Source of the DNA: Saprospiraceae bacterium
GTDB lineage: Bacteria > Bacteroidota > Bacteroidia > Chitinophagales > Saprospiraceae
Assembly: GCA_028279185.1 (NCBI GenBank)
Contig: JANQSS010000073.1
Location: 1-55,929 of the forward strand
Direction of reading: 5' to 3'
Length of the DNA: 55,929 bases
Each line of letters starts with the position of its first letter. Within the stretch, counting starts at the first letter, position 1. The position numbers and the translations under genes are program-made. Under the pieces are notes generated by a model. The model was not told the DNA's origin. It ran no database searches and was given only the letters and a program-made list of their open reading frames with translations. Of this stretch, positions 1 to 10,700 are shown piece after piece.

Positions 1-111
1 TTACCGATATTTGAGATCGACATCAGCGACTTACCGACGCAACCGTATACCATCATCCTGAAGACAGATGAAGGTGTACAATCGAAACGAATTGTGAAGG
101 TTAGGGCGTAA
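1..111 (+). CDS. C-terminal fragment of a T9SS-sorted secreted protein (5' end outside window)
   Basis: The window opens inside a reading frame that runs 36 codons to a TAA. The peptide (ends QSKRIVKVRA) alternates hydrophobic and polar residues and finishes with a short basic strand, the usual look of a type A T9SS C-terminal sorting domain (DLPTQPYTIILKTDEG, then a KRIVKV strand). The parent protein would be exported through the Sec pathway and then the type IX system to the cell surface. Its main domain lies upstream and cannot be identified. The call rests only on this short tail; the terminator that follows supports a genuine gene end. Confidence 0.7.
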   Translation, partial: LPIFEIDISDLPTQPYTIILKTDEGVQSKRIVKVRA

Positions 112-134
112 AGAAATATTGATAGGTTAAATCG

Positions 135-168
135 GTCCCGCTATGTGAGAATGTAGCGGGACTTTTTT
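135..168 (+). terminator. Rho-independent terminator
   Basis: A perfect 9-bp stem (GTCCCGCTA at 135-143 with TAGCGGGAC at 154-162) encloses a 10-base loop and is followed at once by six T residues. It sits 24 bases after the stop codon of the partial gene. Confidence 0.9.
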
Positions 169-682
169 ATTAGGATATAATTTTAAAGACGATTAAAAAC
201 TAACATTTAACGGCATAGGATACGTGACATATTGAAATAACACCGTGTAACTGCTATGAATGCGTTGCAATAAAGCCGAATATTCTGTTACATAGCGTAC
301 ACGTAATGACAACACGATCTTTCTGTAGTGCGTTTTGCTGTAAAGTCATACTCAATAAATAATTTCAATTAATATTCAGGATTTTAGGCAGAGAAATATT
401 TAATAATTGCTTACCCAATGTACCAGTTGATTTAATTTTCTGATCCTGATGTCAATTATACCTTTAATTGGTATAACCTCAAAAATAAACAACGAGTAAC
501 TTGCCTTATTAACTGAATGCTAAAAACAAATTCTTATCCTTACAGGAAAATGGAATTATGAAAAGAAAAGCCGCAGAATTAAATCTGTCTAAGCGATTGA
601 CGACCACGACACAGTCTTACTTAAAAAGTTCTCCTACAATCCAACTTAGCACGGACGAACTAGTTTACTATACCGCAACACC
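169..682. other. Intergenic region, no supported gene
   Basis: About 510 AT-rich bases between the terminator of the left-hand gene and the 3' end of the minus-strand porZ gene. I see no convincing coding frame, RNA gene or repeat. A short plus-strand frame starting at 558 runs into porZ antisense and is treated as spurious. Confidence 0.5.
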
Positions 683-3007
683 CTATTTAACAATCAAAAT
701 TTTTGAAACAAGTGCATCTGGCTTTTCGAATGCAGATTGGGAAGTACTAAACACCAGATAAACACCTGAACTTGCCTTTCGCCCATTGTAATCACGGCCA
801 TTCCAAATGGCCTCTCCGCCATTGGCTTCACCTTGAAAAATTAATTTTCCTTGAATGTCTGTAATTTTTACGCGCGCATCACGTGGTAATCCTTTAATAG
901 CAATAGGACCGTCGTACTCCGGACGCACAGGATTTGGAAATGCAAAAACGTCCGATTCCGGAGCATGAACTGATTCGTCTCCTAGCGTTGCATCAGTGCG
1001 ATAAGACATTAGGCCTTTAATTGTGGCTATAAAAACCTCTCCTGTCAAGGGGTTGATTTGAATGTCCCGAATAAAATTTGAGATTAGCGGAGAGTTTTGT
1101 TCATTAAAATGAAGGACTTCTTCCTCACCATTAGGAGACTGAACAAAGATGCCGTTATTCGTCCCGAACCATTTCCGATTTGCCCCATCCACGGCAACAG
1201 CTCGCACACGTTCATTTTCTAGTAATAAAGCCGGCACACCTTCAACTTCAACAATGGGTCTGCGTCCATTACACCCATTATCAAAAATACTTGCGCCACA
1301 TTCAAAAACGACTACTCCGGTCTCTGTACCCGCCCAAACATCTCCATCTAAATCAGTTACGATGTCCCAAACTACATTATCCGTTAGTACAGAATTGCTG
1401 GCTGATATTCCTCTAAATCGATCATCGGACGGATCATCTATATCTCCCTCGTCAAAAACGATGATTCCAACACCTGCATCAAAAGTCGTAAACCATTTGA
1501 ATCCACGATCGTCAATTGTTAATTCGGTAAGGCTCGATTGATCCAAGGAAGAATTGAGCGAAAAACTGTAGCAATTTCCGTCCGCATCAATCGCCTTAAT
1601 TGGGCGAGGGGCATTATAATTTGACATCCAAAGTGTACCGCGACTATCGTATTGAATACCTGTGACAGAGGTTAAATTGAGTAGACGATGTTCTTCTAAG
1701 CATGAATTATGCTCATCTAATAATTCTACTTCCTGTCCATCCGGACTTATTTTTATTAAACCCTTAAAAAAAGTACCAATTGCAATCTCTTGATTAGGAC
1801 CAACAACCACATCGGTGTACGATTTTACCGAGTCACCAAAAAACCCATCAGCATGATTAAACTGGTCCCATACTTGATCTTTGTATCGATATAGACCATG
1901 TGTATTAAAAGCGACGACTCCACTTTCACGTAATTCGCCTGCGACGACTAAAACCTCATTGTTTCGAAAGGCAATTTCATATGCATCGGTATTCGGTGGG
2001 CCAAGGGCAGTGATTTCTTGACAGCCACCACCGATTTCTTCTAAGTATTTCAAACTCGAGCCGTTTGCATAATAGACACGGCCGGCTTCATCTTCAATTA
2101 CAGAATAGACTACGATTGAGCAAAAAGATCGATCATAGGTAGCTGCAAGTTGTTCGTCGCTATCAAGGAAAAAAAGTTGATCTATCTGAAACCCTCCTCC
2201 TTTAAATTCATATGAAACAGCTAAATGTTCTCGGACAACTGAAATATTTCGGATAAAATAATCCTCTTCAGCTTCTTGGATAAGTACGGGTTCATCGTTT
2301 TCTATTCGCGTCAAGTCACCGTCCAAGTCACAATATATTTTTCCATTAAAAGCAGCAATACTCACAGAAAAATATTGATCCGGCCAGCCATCTTCCAGTT
2401 TGGTCCACACGGATAAATCAGCATGATTAATGCTTGGATTTGCGTCGGCCCAGTAAATTCCGTTTTCTGATGAAAAATAAAAACGATTTTCAAGTTTTAC
2501 AAAGTCGTAAATTTCAAACTCGGTAAGCAAGCTAAACCCAAATGTTTTCGCGGCCAAATTTATTTGAACCAATCCAAAATTAAATGCCACGTATCCATGT
2601 CCGGTATCGTCGATTCGTGCATGATTTGGGAATTTAGAAACCTGAATATTCGAATTGTTGAAAATGTTTGGCATATTAAAGACGCCTTCAGCATCCATTA
2701 AATCAATATTACCATTTGCATAACCAATTAACAGGCTCTGGGATGTGGGATCAAATATAATACGTCGTGGCTCGGTGTCACTCAATCCTTCAACTTTGGT
2801 GAATTTTTCTACCGCAAGATCGGATTTGTCAATTTTTAATAGGGCCCTTTCTGTTGCAGCATATACGTATGAAGTTGATTGTGTTACATCAAAATGCTCA
2901 TTGTAGGAAAGATAAGCCTGCCATTCTCCAATGGCAATATCCTGTTGTCCCAGTGCACAAAAGGACTGCGCAAGTGCCGCGAAAACAATAACCAATACGT
3001 ACCGCAT
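683..3007 (-). CDS. porZ: PorZ-like T9SS accessory protein (two-component-regulator propeller domains)
   Basis: A signal peptide (MRYVLVIVF...CALG) is followed by a mature start IGEWQAYLSYNEHFDV and repeated beta-propeller blades with motifs such as YVYAATERALLKID, LLIGYANGNIDLMD and RKWFGTNNGIFV. The last ~85 residues (FAFPNPVRPEYDGPI ... SKILIVK) form a T9SS-type CTD with an ITDIQGKL strand and a WNGRDYNGRKASSGVY stretch. PorZ of Porphyromonas has two propellers plus a retained CTD and works in the surface attachment complex that links cargo to A-LPS; order and length here (~774 residues) agree. I chose the internal Met (codon at 3005-3007) because it gives a normal signal peptide; a Met 9 codons upstream is possible. 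It is the last gene of the carB-nadD-porZ run, about 90 bases after nadD. Confidence 0.82.
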   Translation of the reverse strand: MRYVLVIVFAALAQSFCALGQQDIAIGEWQAYLSYNEHFDVTQSTSYVYAATERALLKIDKSDLAVEKFTKVEGLSDTEPRRIIFDPTSQSLLIGYANGNIDLMDAEGVFNMPNIFNNSNIQVSKFPNHARIDDTGHGYVAFNFGLVQINLAAKTFGFSLLTEFEIYDFVKLENRFYFSSENGIYWADANPSINHADLSVWTKLEDGWPDQYFSVSIAAFNGKIYCDLDGDLTRIENDEPVLIQEAEEDYFIRNISVVREHLAVSYEFKGGGFQIDQLFFLDSDEQLAATYDRSFCSIVVYSVIEDEAGRVYYANGSSLKYLEEIGGGCQEITALGPPNTDAYEIAFRNNEVLVVAGELRESGVVAFNTHGLYRYKDQVWDQFNHADGFFGDSVKSYTDVVVGPNQEIAIGTFFKGLIKISPDGQEVELLDEHNSCLEEHRLLNLTSVTGIQYDSRGTLWMSNYNAPRPIKAIDADGNCYSFSLNSSLDQSSLTELTIDDRGFKWFTTFDAGVGIIVFDEGDIDDPSDDRFRGISASNSVLTDNVVWDIVTDLDGDVWAGTETGVVVFECGASIFDNGCNGRRPIVEVEGVPALLLENERVRAVAVDGANRKWFGTNNGIFVQSPNGEEEVLHFNEQNSPLISNFIRDIQINPLTGEVFIATIKGLMSYRTDATLGDESVHAPESDVFAFPNPVRPEYDGPIAIKGLPRDARVKITDIQGKLIFQGEANGGEAIWNGRDYNGRKASSGVYLVFSTSQSAFEKPDALVSKILIVK

Positions 3008-3097
3008 AAAGTCTCTAAACGCTATCAAAGGCATTCTATTTTCTGGTTTATTCTAATTACGATTTCTCAAGATATAAAGGGAAATCAAAGTAACAAC

Positions 3098-3673
3098 TTA
3101 ATCTCTATACATGGATGAACCATCCAAGTACTCAAAGACAGCATCCGGGACAAGGTAACGAACTGATTTTCCTTCTCTGAGCAATTGACGGATATAAGTG
3201 GCGGAAAGGTTGAGTAAAGGCGCTTCACAGAAATGGATATTTTCCGATTCAGCCAGGGACGTTTTATCATGCCCGGGTCTGTTGTAGACATAGATGTCAT
3301 GATGTTCCATAATGATTTCCGGGTTTTTCCACTTTGGCAGACTGGTCAGATTATCCCCGCCCATGATTAGTGCAAATGTACGTTGAGGGTATTTCTCGCG
3401 CAGATAAGCGAGTGTATCGACAGTATAGGATGGTTTAGGTAATGAAAACTCAATATTACTGGCACGTAACTTGTAATTGTCACCTATGGCCAAATGCACG
3501 AGGTGTAAGCGGTCGTGATCGCGTGCAAGGGATTTGCGTTCCTTGTGCGGATTATGTGGAGTGACAACGAGCCAAACTTCCTTTAAATCTGTGTGCTCCA
3601 CCATGTAATTGGCAATAATCATGTGGCCTACATGTACAGGGTTAAATGAACCAAAAAACAGTCCAGTTTTCAT
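3098..3673 (-). CDS. nadD: Nicotinate-nucleotide adenylyltransferase
   Basis: It transfers AMP from ATP to nicotinate mononucleotide, giving deamido-NAD, in cytosolic NAD biosynthesis. The 191-residue length is normal. The nucleotidyltransferase signature is at residues 8-17 (GSFNPVHVGH), a VVTPHNPHK stretch follows in the substrate-binding part, and the C-terminal LSATYIRQLLREGKSVRYLVP segment matches the family's ATP-binding ISSTxIR region. It lies 40 bases downstream of carB and upstream of porZ on the same strand, so all three are probably co-transcribed. Identification is firm. Confidence 0.95.
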   Translation of the reverse strand: MKTGLFFGSFNPVHVGHMIIANYMVEHTDLKEVWLVVTPHNPHKERKSLARDHDRLHLVHLAIGDNYKLRASNIEFSLPKPSYTVDTLAYLREKYPQRTFALIMGGDNLTSLPKWKNPEIIMEHHDIYVYNRPGHDKTSLAESENIHFCEAPLLNLSATYIRQLLREGKSVRYLVPDAVFEYLDGSSMYRD

Positions 3674-3713
3674 ATCTTTTTTAAATAATTTGATCCAACG
3701 AATTGGGCAATCA

Positions 3714-6548
3714 CTAATTATATAAATATCGACTTCTATTTCGATCTAATTCGCGGAAATAAGGATCGTTCAAGTCGTCAATAAAATATATGGCCTCACC
3801 TGTGGATTTCATTTCCGGTCCTAACCGTTTGTCGACATTCGGAAATTTATTAAAAGAAAATACCGGCACTTTAATTGCATAACCTTTTAATTTCTTTTCG
3901 AATGAAAAATCATGAAGCTTATTGGCTCCAATCATCACCTTTGTCGCAATATTTAAATACGGTACCTGGTAGGCCTTGGCGATGAATGGTGTTGTACGCG
4001 AAGCACGAGGATTTGCCTCGATTACATATACACGTTCTTTTTCATTTCCTCGAGCTGGAGATATGGCAAATTGAATATTGATCAGCCCTTTAATTTCGAG
4101 TGCAAAGGCAAGTTTTTTTGCATACTTAATCATTGTTTCTACCGCTTCATCTGATAGGCTATAGGTCGGTAGGACCGCACTGCTATCTCCCGAATGAATT
4201 CCTGCCGGTTCAATGTGTTCCATTATGCCCATGATATGTACATCTTCACCATCGCAAATGGCGTCAATTTCGGCTTCATGCGCACGTTCGAGAAATTGAT
4301 CGATTAATACTTTGTTATCTGGTAAATGTTTAAAAATGGTGAGCACATGGCGTTCTAATTCCTCATCGTTTATGACAATTTTCATACGCTGCCCACCCAG
4401 TACATAACTCGGACGAACAAGGGAGGGATAGCCAACTTCTTTTACGACATGGAGTGCTTCTTCAGCACTATGCGCTACGCCATATTTGGGATACGGAATG
4501 TCAAGCTCTTTTAGCAGGTCGGAAAATCTTCCTCGATCCTCTGCTAAATCAAGTGCTTCATAAGATGTACCGATTATTGGGATTCCACGTCGACTAAACT
4601 CCTCGGCAAGTTTTAATGCAGTCTGTCCACCTAATTGCACGATAACACCTTCGGGTTTTTCAAGATGCAATATTTCCTCAATGTGCTCCCAAAATACCGG
4701 CTCGAAATATAGTTTATCCGCAATGTCAAAATCGGTGCTGACCGTTTCCGGATTACAATTAATCATAATTGCCTCATATCCAGCCTCTCGAATAGCATTA
4801 ATTCCGTGTACACAACAATAATCAAATTCGATCCCCTGACCTATGCGATTCGGGCCCGATCCCAGAACAACAATTTTCTTTTTGTCTGAAGGAACGCTTT
4901 CATTTTCAGCATCAAACGTAGAATAAAAATAAGGTGTATGGGCTTCGAATTCGGCAGCACAGGTATCGACCATTTTATAAACACGTCGAATATTTAAGGA
5001 CATCCTATGATCGAAAACTTCTTTTTCCGTAATGCGCATAAGCCAGGCAATTTGCGCATCACTATAACCCGATTTCTTTAATTCGAGCATAAAGTCATAA
5101 CTGATGTCTTCCGCAACATTACATCGGTTAAGTTCATTTTCCAGGTCGACCAATTCTTTAATTTGACGTAAAAACCATCGATCTATCAGTGTCAATTTAT
5201 AAATGGAATTTTCCGGTACACCTAACCTAAAGGCATCTTTAATTCTGAAAATACGGTCTTCGCTAGCGTTAGAAAGCCGTTCTAAAATATCTTGGGTTCG
5301 GATCCATTCTTTTTTATCGGCACCCAGTCCCATTCGATTGTTTTCTAGTGATTGACATGCTTTTTGAATGGCTTCTTTGAAATTTCGACCGATGGCCATC
5401 ACCTCTCCGACCGATTTCATTTGTAAACCCAGTGTGTGATCGGCACCGTGGAATTTTCCGAAATTCCATCGAGGCATTTTTACAATCACATAATCCAGTG
5501 CCGGTTCAAAAAAGGCGGATGTGGTTTTTGTGATTTGGTTACTTAACTCGTCAAGAGCATAACCGATCGCCAATTTTGAGGCAATTTTGGCGATTGGATA
5601 TCCAGTTGCCTTGCTCGCCAAAGCGGATGATCGCGATACACGTGGATTGATTTCTATTGCAATTAATTCTTCCGTTTCTGGATTCAAGGCAAATTGTACA
5701 TTACATCCACCGGCAAAATTGCCCAATGAGCGCATCATTTTGATCGCATCATTTCGCATCGCCTGATAAGCCGTATCTGATAGTGTCATGGCAGGAGCAA
5801 TCGTTATACTGTCACCTGTATGGATACCCATAGGGTCCAGATTTTCAACCGTACATATAATAACAACATTGTCTTCCGCGTCCCGCAGCAACTCGAGCTC
5901 AAACTCCTTCCAACCCAAAACCGCCTTTTCGACAAGTACTTCATGAGTAGGACTCGCGTTTAATCCTCTTTTTAACGCTTCGTCAAAATCCTCGGGTTCG
6001 TGAACGAATCCACCTCCTGTACCTCCCAGCGTATAACTAGGCCTTATTACCAGAGGAAAACCAAGTTTTTGAGCGGCTTCTTTTCCTTCTAAAAAAGAAT
6101 TGGCAATAAAAGAAGGTGCTACATTCATGCCTAATTCTACTACATGATGACGAAAGCGCTCTCGGTTTTCGGCTAATTCGATGGCATCCAGGTCCACACC
6201 GATAAGTTGAACATCAAATTCTTCCCACAGCCCGACCTTGCCAGCTTCGATAGCTAAATTTAGGGCCGTCTGCCCTCCCATGGTTGGAAGTACAGCATCA
6301 ATCTGCCGCTCGGTAAGTATTTTTCGCAAGCTCGCAACATTGAGCGGCAACAGGTAAATGTGATCCGCAATCAAAGGATCTGTCATAATTGTCGCAGGAT
6401 TGGAATTTATCAAGGACACTTCTATCCCTTCTTCGCGAAGAGATCGTGATGCTTGACTTCCAGAATAATCGAATTCACAGGCCTGACCAATAATGATGGG
6501 CCCGCTTCCAATTATTAAAACCGATTTAATAGAGGGATTTTTTGGCAT
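3714..6548 (-). CDS. carB: Carbamoyl-phosphate synthase large subunit, without the C-terminal MGS-like domain
   Basis: It makes carbamoyl phosphate from bicarbonate, ammonia and two ATP for arginine and pyrimidine synthesis. Two tandem ATP-grasp synthetase halves are visible: the first with SVLIIGSGPIIIGQACEFDY, PSYTLGGTGGGFVHEP, MGIHTGDSITIAP and INPRVSRSSALASKATG; the second with KIVVLGSGPNRIGQGIEFDY, PSYVLGGQRM and IEANPRASRTTPF. A linker oligomerisation domain lies between. The chosen start (MPKNPSIKSVLI) aligns with the usual N-terminus; a Met 9 codons upstream (to 6575) is less likely. The protein stops ~35 residues after the GPEMKSTGE motif, so the ~130-residue methylglyoxal-synthase-like regulatory domain of the ~1070-residue enteric enzyme is missing. 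I believe short forms are known in this phylum. No carA is in the window. Confidence 0.95.
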   Translation of the reverse strand: MPKNPSIKSVLIIGSGPIIIGQACEFDYSGSQASRSLREEGIEVSLINSNPATIMTDPLIADHIYLLPLNVASLRKILTERQIDAVLPTMGGQTALNLAIEAGKVGLWEEFDVQLIGVDLDAIELAENRERFRHHVVELGMNVAPSFIANSFLEGKEAAQKLGFPLVIRPSYTLGGTGGGFVHEPEDFDEALKRGLNASPTHEVLVEKAVLGWKEFELELLRDAEDNVVIICTVENLDPMGIHTGDSITIAPAMTLSDTAYQAMRNDAIKMMRSLGNFAGGCNVQFALNPETEELIAIEINPRVSRSSALASKATGYPIAKIASKLAIGYALDELSNQITKTTSAFFEPALDYVIVKMPRWNFGKFHGADHTLGLQMKSVGEVMAIGRNFKEAIQKACQSLENNRMGLGADKKEWIRTQDILERLSNASEDRIFRIKDAFRLGVPENSIYKLTLIDRWFLRQIKELVDLENELNRCNVAEDISYDFMLELKKSGYSDAQIAWLMRITEKEVFDHRMSLNIRRVYKMVDTCAAEFEAHTPYFYSTFDAENESVPSDKKKIVVLGSGPNRIGQGIEFDYCCVHGINAIREAGYEAIMINCNPETVSTDFDIADKLYFEPVFWEHIEEILHLEKPEGVIVQLGGQTALKLAEEFSRRGIPIIGTSYEALDLAEDRGRFSDLLKELDIPYPKYGVAHSAEEALHVVKEVGYPSLVRPSYVLGGQRMKIVINDEELERHVLTIFKHLPDNKVLIDQFLERAHEAEIDAICDGEDVHIMGIMEHIEPAGIHSGDSSAVLPTYSLSDEAVETMIKYAKKLAFALEIKGLINIQFAISPARGNEKERVYVIEANPRASRTTPFIAKAYQVPYLNIATKVMIGANKLHDFSFEKKLKGYAIKVPVFSFNKFPNVDKRLGPEMKSTGEAIYFIDDLNDPYFRELDRNRSRYLYN

Positions 6549-6665
6549 AGCCGGCAGTCGAATTTTGGCTGGCAAATATATACCTTGCTTCCGCCATTCA
6601 AGAATCCAACGGTGACAATCTTAGATCCTTTTTGGTATTTTTTTACAACAGGCAACTATTGTTTA

Positions 6666-7610
6666 ATGAAGCTTCACATTTTAATAACGGATCATGTTCA
6701 TACCTGCCTCATCGATGGATTGAATAAAATTGCACTGGTGACTTATGAACCTGATATCACCTACGATCGTGTCAAAGAAATTATCAGTGACTATCAAGGT
6801 TTGATTGTTAACAGTAAGATTCGCGTCGACGAACAATTCCTGGAAAATGCAAAAGGTCTCATCTTTATAGGCCGCCTTGGATCTGGTCTGGATATATTTG
6901 ATTTGCAGGCCGCCAAGGAAAGGGGGGTCCACATCATTAATTCCCCTGAGGGCAATGCCAATGCTGTAGGCGAACATGCCCTGGCATTATTGTTGGCCTT
7001 ATTAAATAAAATTCCCAAAGGCCATCAAATGGTGAAATCGCTGCGGCCCTGGGACCGCGAATCGGTTCGTGGTTTGGAATTAGATGGCCTGTCTGTAGGT
7101 ATCATCGGTGTTGGCCATACAGGAACAGCCTTCGCAAAAAAGTTACGAGGATTTGATGTTAAATTACACGTCCATGACAAATACAAGAAGCGCATCCCTC
7201 GCATCCATCGTTTTCAGGAGGAGTCGACTCGCCAAAAATTACTAGCGACATGTGATATAGTTAGCCTTCATTTGCCGTTAACCGCTGAAACAAATCAGCT
7301 GGTAAATGATGATTTTATTGATCGGATGAAAACCGGAAGTATTTTAATTAATACCTCCAGAGGGGCAATCGTCAACTTAGAATCTGTTTTACGAGGGCTG
7401 GATCAAGGCAAATTAAAAGGTGTTTGCCTCGATGTTTTTGAAAATGAAAAACCAAAAAAATATACAAAGTCCGATCTGGAAACAATGCAAAAACTAGTCG
7501 CATTGCCACAAGTTGTATTGTCACCTCATGTGGCCGGATGGACATTGAATTCTAAACGAAAAATTGCAGAAACATTATTAAAAAAAATAATATATGTTGC
7601 GGATTATTAG
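6666..7610 (+). CDS. D-isomer-specific 2-hydroxyacid dehydrogenase (phosphoglycerate dehydrogenase-like)
   Basis: An NAD-dependent oxidoreductase of the SerA/lactate dehydrogenase superfamily. The N-terminal half carries the flavodoxin-like substrate fold (IVNSKIRVDEQFL, GRLGSGLDIFDLQAAKERGV), then comes the dinucleotide-binding segment LDGLSVGIIGVGHTG with the GxGxxG motif. The catalytic Arg (NTSRGAIVN), Glu (VFENEKP) and His (SPHVAGW) are all present. The start is placed at the internal ATG at 6666 because the protein then begins MKLHILITD, the normal family N-terminus; the upstream 27 codons look non-conserved. There is no ACT domain, so SerA is possible but the exact substrate is not fixed. 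It is transcribed away from carB. Confidence 0.88.
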   Translation: MKLHILITDHVHTCLIDGLNKIALVTYEPDITYDRVKEIISDYQGLIVNSKIRVDEQFLENAKGLIFIGRLGSGLDIFDLQAAKERGVHIINSPEGNANAVGEHALALLLALLNKIPKGHQMVKSLRPWDRESVRGLELDGLSVGIIGVGHTGTAFAKKLRGFDVKLHVHDKYKKRIPRIHRFQEESTRQKLLATCDIVSLHLPLTAETNQLVNDDFIDRMKTGSILINTSRGAIVNLESVLRGLDQGKLKGVCLDVFENEKPKKYTKSDLETMQKLVALPQVVLSPHVAGWTLNSKRKIAETLLKKIIYVADY

Positions 7611-7673
7611 AGGCTTATGGAATATTTGTCAGACTTGGGGGAAGACCGTCACATTATTGTAATAAGAGGCACT

Positions 7674-7699
7674 TGAACTTTGGAGTTCATCCCTTTTTT
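7674..7699 (+). terminator. Weak terminator candidate
   Basis: A 6-bp stem (TGAACT / AGTTCA, loop TTGG) is followed after a few bases by a run of six T. It lies about 65 bases after the dehydrogenase stop and before the TonB receptor gene. The short stem makes it only plausible. Confidence 0.35.
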
Positions 7700-7752
7700 C
7701 ATAACATTGTGTTAACATTTATCAGGTATTCACATCTAAAAGGTACAAGCGT

Positions 7753-10700
7753 ATGATAAACAAGTACTTACCTACTCTATTGCTCACACTCTTCTTTGGC
7801 TTTGCCACGTTTGCTCAAACTTCCATTGAAGGAAAAGTAACCGATGAAGAAACGGGAGAGCCAATTTTGTTTGGCGATGTAGCCCTTTATAAAAATGGGG
7901 TTTTAGTAACAGGAGCTCAAACTGACTTCGATGGAAATTATAGCATCGCCAATATTGACGGTGGAACCTATGATATTGAGGCCAGCTATGTTGGTTATTC
8001 GGCAAAGCGGGTCACGGCCGTACAGGTTACCGGAGGACGTGTTACGCGGGTCGATTTTCAAATAGGCGTCGGAATCGACTTGGAAGGTGTAACGATCGTT
8101 GAATACAAAAAGCCGTTGATTGATATTGATAATACATCCTCTGGTGGAGCGCTCACGGCGGATGACATACAAAGTCTACCAACAAAAAACATCAATGCTC
8201 TTGCATCATTAACAGCCGGTCTTGCCTCAAGTGACGGTGGAGCGATAAATGCACGTGGATCAAGAGCATCTGGTACCGATTATTACCTGGATGGAATCCG
8301 CGTAAGTGGTGCTTTAATTCCTCAATCTGAAATCGAACAATTAACATCTTTAATTGGCGGTATTCCAGCTTCCTACGGTGATGTCACAGGCGCGGTGATT
8401 TCACTCACATCAAAAGGTCCTTCGAATAAAATTTCGGGAGGTCTTGAGGTGGAAACATCGGAATATCTGGATGACTTCGGCTACAATCTCGTCTCCGGAA
8501 ACCTAAGTGGACCGATTCTTAAAAATGATAAGGGACAATCTGTAATTGGATTTCGTGTTTCAGGACAATATATATCTCGGGAAGACGATGGCCCAAGCGC
8601 TGTCGGAGGATACTATTCAACAGAAGATCACATTAAATTTCTGGAAGAAAATCCATTGAACGATGTAGGCGCACTAAATGCAGAATTTGACAGATTGCAA
8701 CGCAATGGAGGAAGCCTCCAATTACTAAACACCCGACCAAATCAGGAAAATGAAGACATCAATTTAACAGGAAATATTCTATTTCGATTAGGTGGGGCGC
8801 TGGACATAACACTGACTGGTGGATATATTGATAATAACAATCGCTTTGCGCCGAGTCGAGCCTGGCAAACATACAATTGGACGAGAAACCCGACAGCACT
8901 CAATCAAACATACCGCGGTAACATTCGAATCAAGCACCGACTTGGAAGACGAAATATTAACCTTGAGGAAGGCGAAACACAAACGGTTTCGGCAATCCGA
9001 AATGTGTCCTACACAATTACTGGTGGATTTCAACGTCGCGAAGGATCGAATGAGGACATGGTGCATCGGGATCGCATGTTTGAATACGGATATGTAGGGA
9101 ACTTTGATGTGGATTTTGACCCAGCTTTCGGACTCAACGACAGTATGCAAGTTGCTCATTTAGGTTACAACCCTGTAGTTGTCGGCTACACGGGCAATAC
9201 GCAGGGAATCAATGATGCATGGCTGGCATTGAACGATTACGAAGAAGATGGTGAAGAAAATCTACCTACCGACGTCCTTTCGTTTAATGCAAATAACGGA
9301 AGTGTAAATAGTCTTTATACGAGTGCATGGGGTTTTCACTCCGCACCAGGTCGTGTCTACAATACATTATCAAAATCGCAAGGCGATCGGTACACCGCTG
9401 ATGTTCGAACAAGTTTTGACTTTGTCCCCGGATCTTCTGAAAAAGGACGACACTCGATTGAAATTGGGTTCTTGTATGAGCAACGTGAATCACGTTTTTG
9501 GCGTGTGAGCCCGGTTGGGTTATATACGGAAGCACGGGATCGTGTAAATGCGCCTTTATTTGGTGCAGGGGTTGATTCTACAGTTGTCGTCGATTCTATG
9601 AATGGTGTATTGGTATTTGCACCAAATACTCCAAATGAAATTCTTCCTAGTTTTTATAAAAATATACGCGATGCTCGTGGTATTGCTTATAATGAATTTG
9701 TCAACATTGATGGTATTGCTCCAAGTGAAATGCAACTGGAATGGTTTGAACCTGAAGAATTGACGGAGGACGGACTTGTCACGTTCTATGGATATGATTA
9801 TTTGGGTAACGAAGTGGGTGCCGATGCTACATTTGATGATTTCTTTTTAGATCGTAATGCTGACGGGCGACAGGATTTTGTTGTGGCTCCATTTCAGCCA
9901 AATTATCTGGCCGCATATATTCAGGATAAATTCTCTTACAAAGACATCATCTTCCGACTTGGCGTGCGGATGGAGCGGTATGACGCAAATACAAAAGTGT
10001 TGAAAGATCCATTTTCTTTATATGAAATTATGTCGGCCAGCGAATTTGCAACCTTCACAGGTAAGACACTTCCTGCGGGAGTCGAAGATGACTTTAAGGT
10101 ATATGTAGAAAGTGCTGGTAGTGAAGTCGTGCAAGCCTATAGAGATGAAGAGCAATGGTACGACGCAAGTGGTCAAGCGGTAAATGATGGTTCCATTATA
10201 TATGGTAGTGGTGGAATTGTAAATCCATTTTATAAGGAAAGAGATGATACCAAAAGAAATATTCGTAATCCGGAATTTGCAGATATTATTGACGGGTCTT
10301 TTGAAGATTATGAGCCGGAAATAAATTTTGCACCACGACTTTCATTTTCATTTCCTATTTCGGAAGCTTCTAATTTCTTTGCGAATTACGATGTACTTTA
10401 TCAAAGACCTACTACTGGTGTTTTGTATACGCCTTTGAGCTATTTTTATTTCGAAACAGATGCCGCATCAAATAATATCAATGGTAATCCAAATTTGAAA
10501 CCACAGCAAACCACGCAGTATGAAATTGGATTTAATCAAAAAATATCGAATACTTCGGCAATACGAATTCAGGCATTTTATAAAGAAGAGCGTGATCGGA
10601 TCCAATCAAGAACATTACAGCAAGTAGCTACACCAATTGGCGCTTATTCAACATATGACAATATTGATTTCGCAACAATAAAAGGATTTTCATTTACATA

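Noticed and set aside
558-761. 67-codon plus-strand open frame
   Set aside because: It overlaps the conserved end of porZ on the other strand, has low-complexity Thr/Ser content and no family resemblance.
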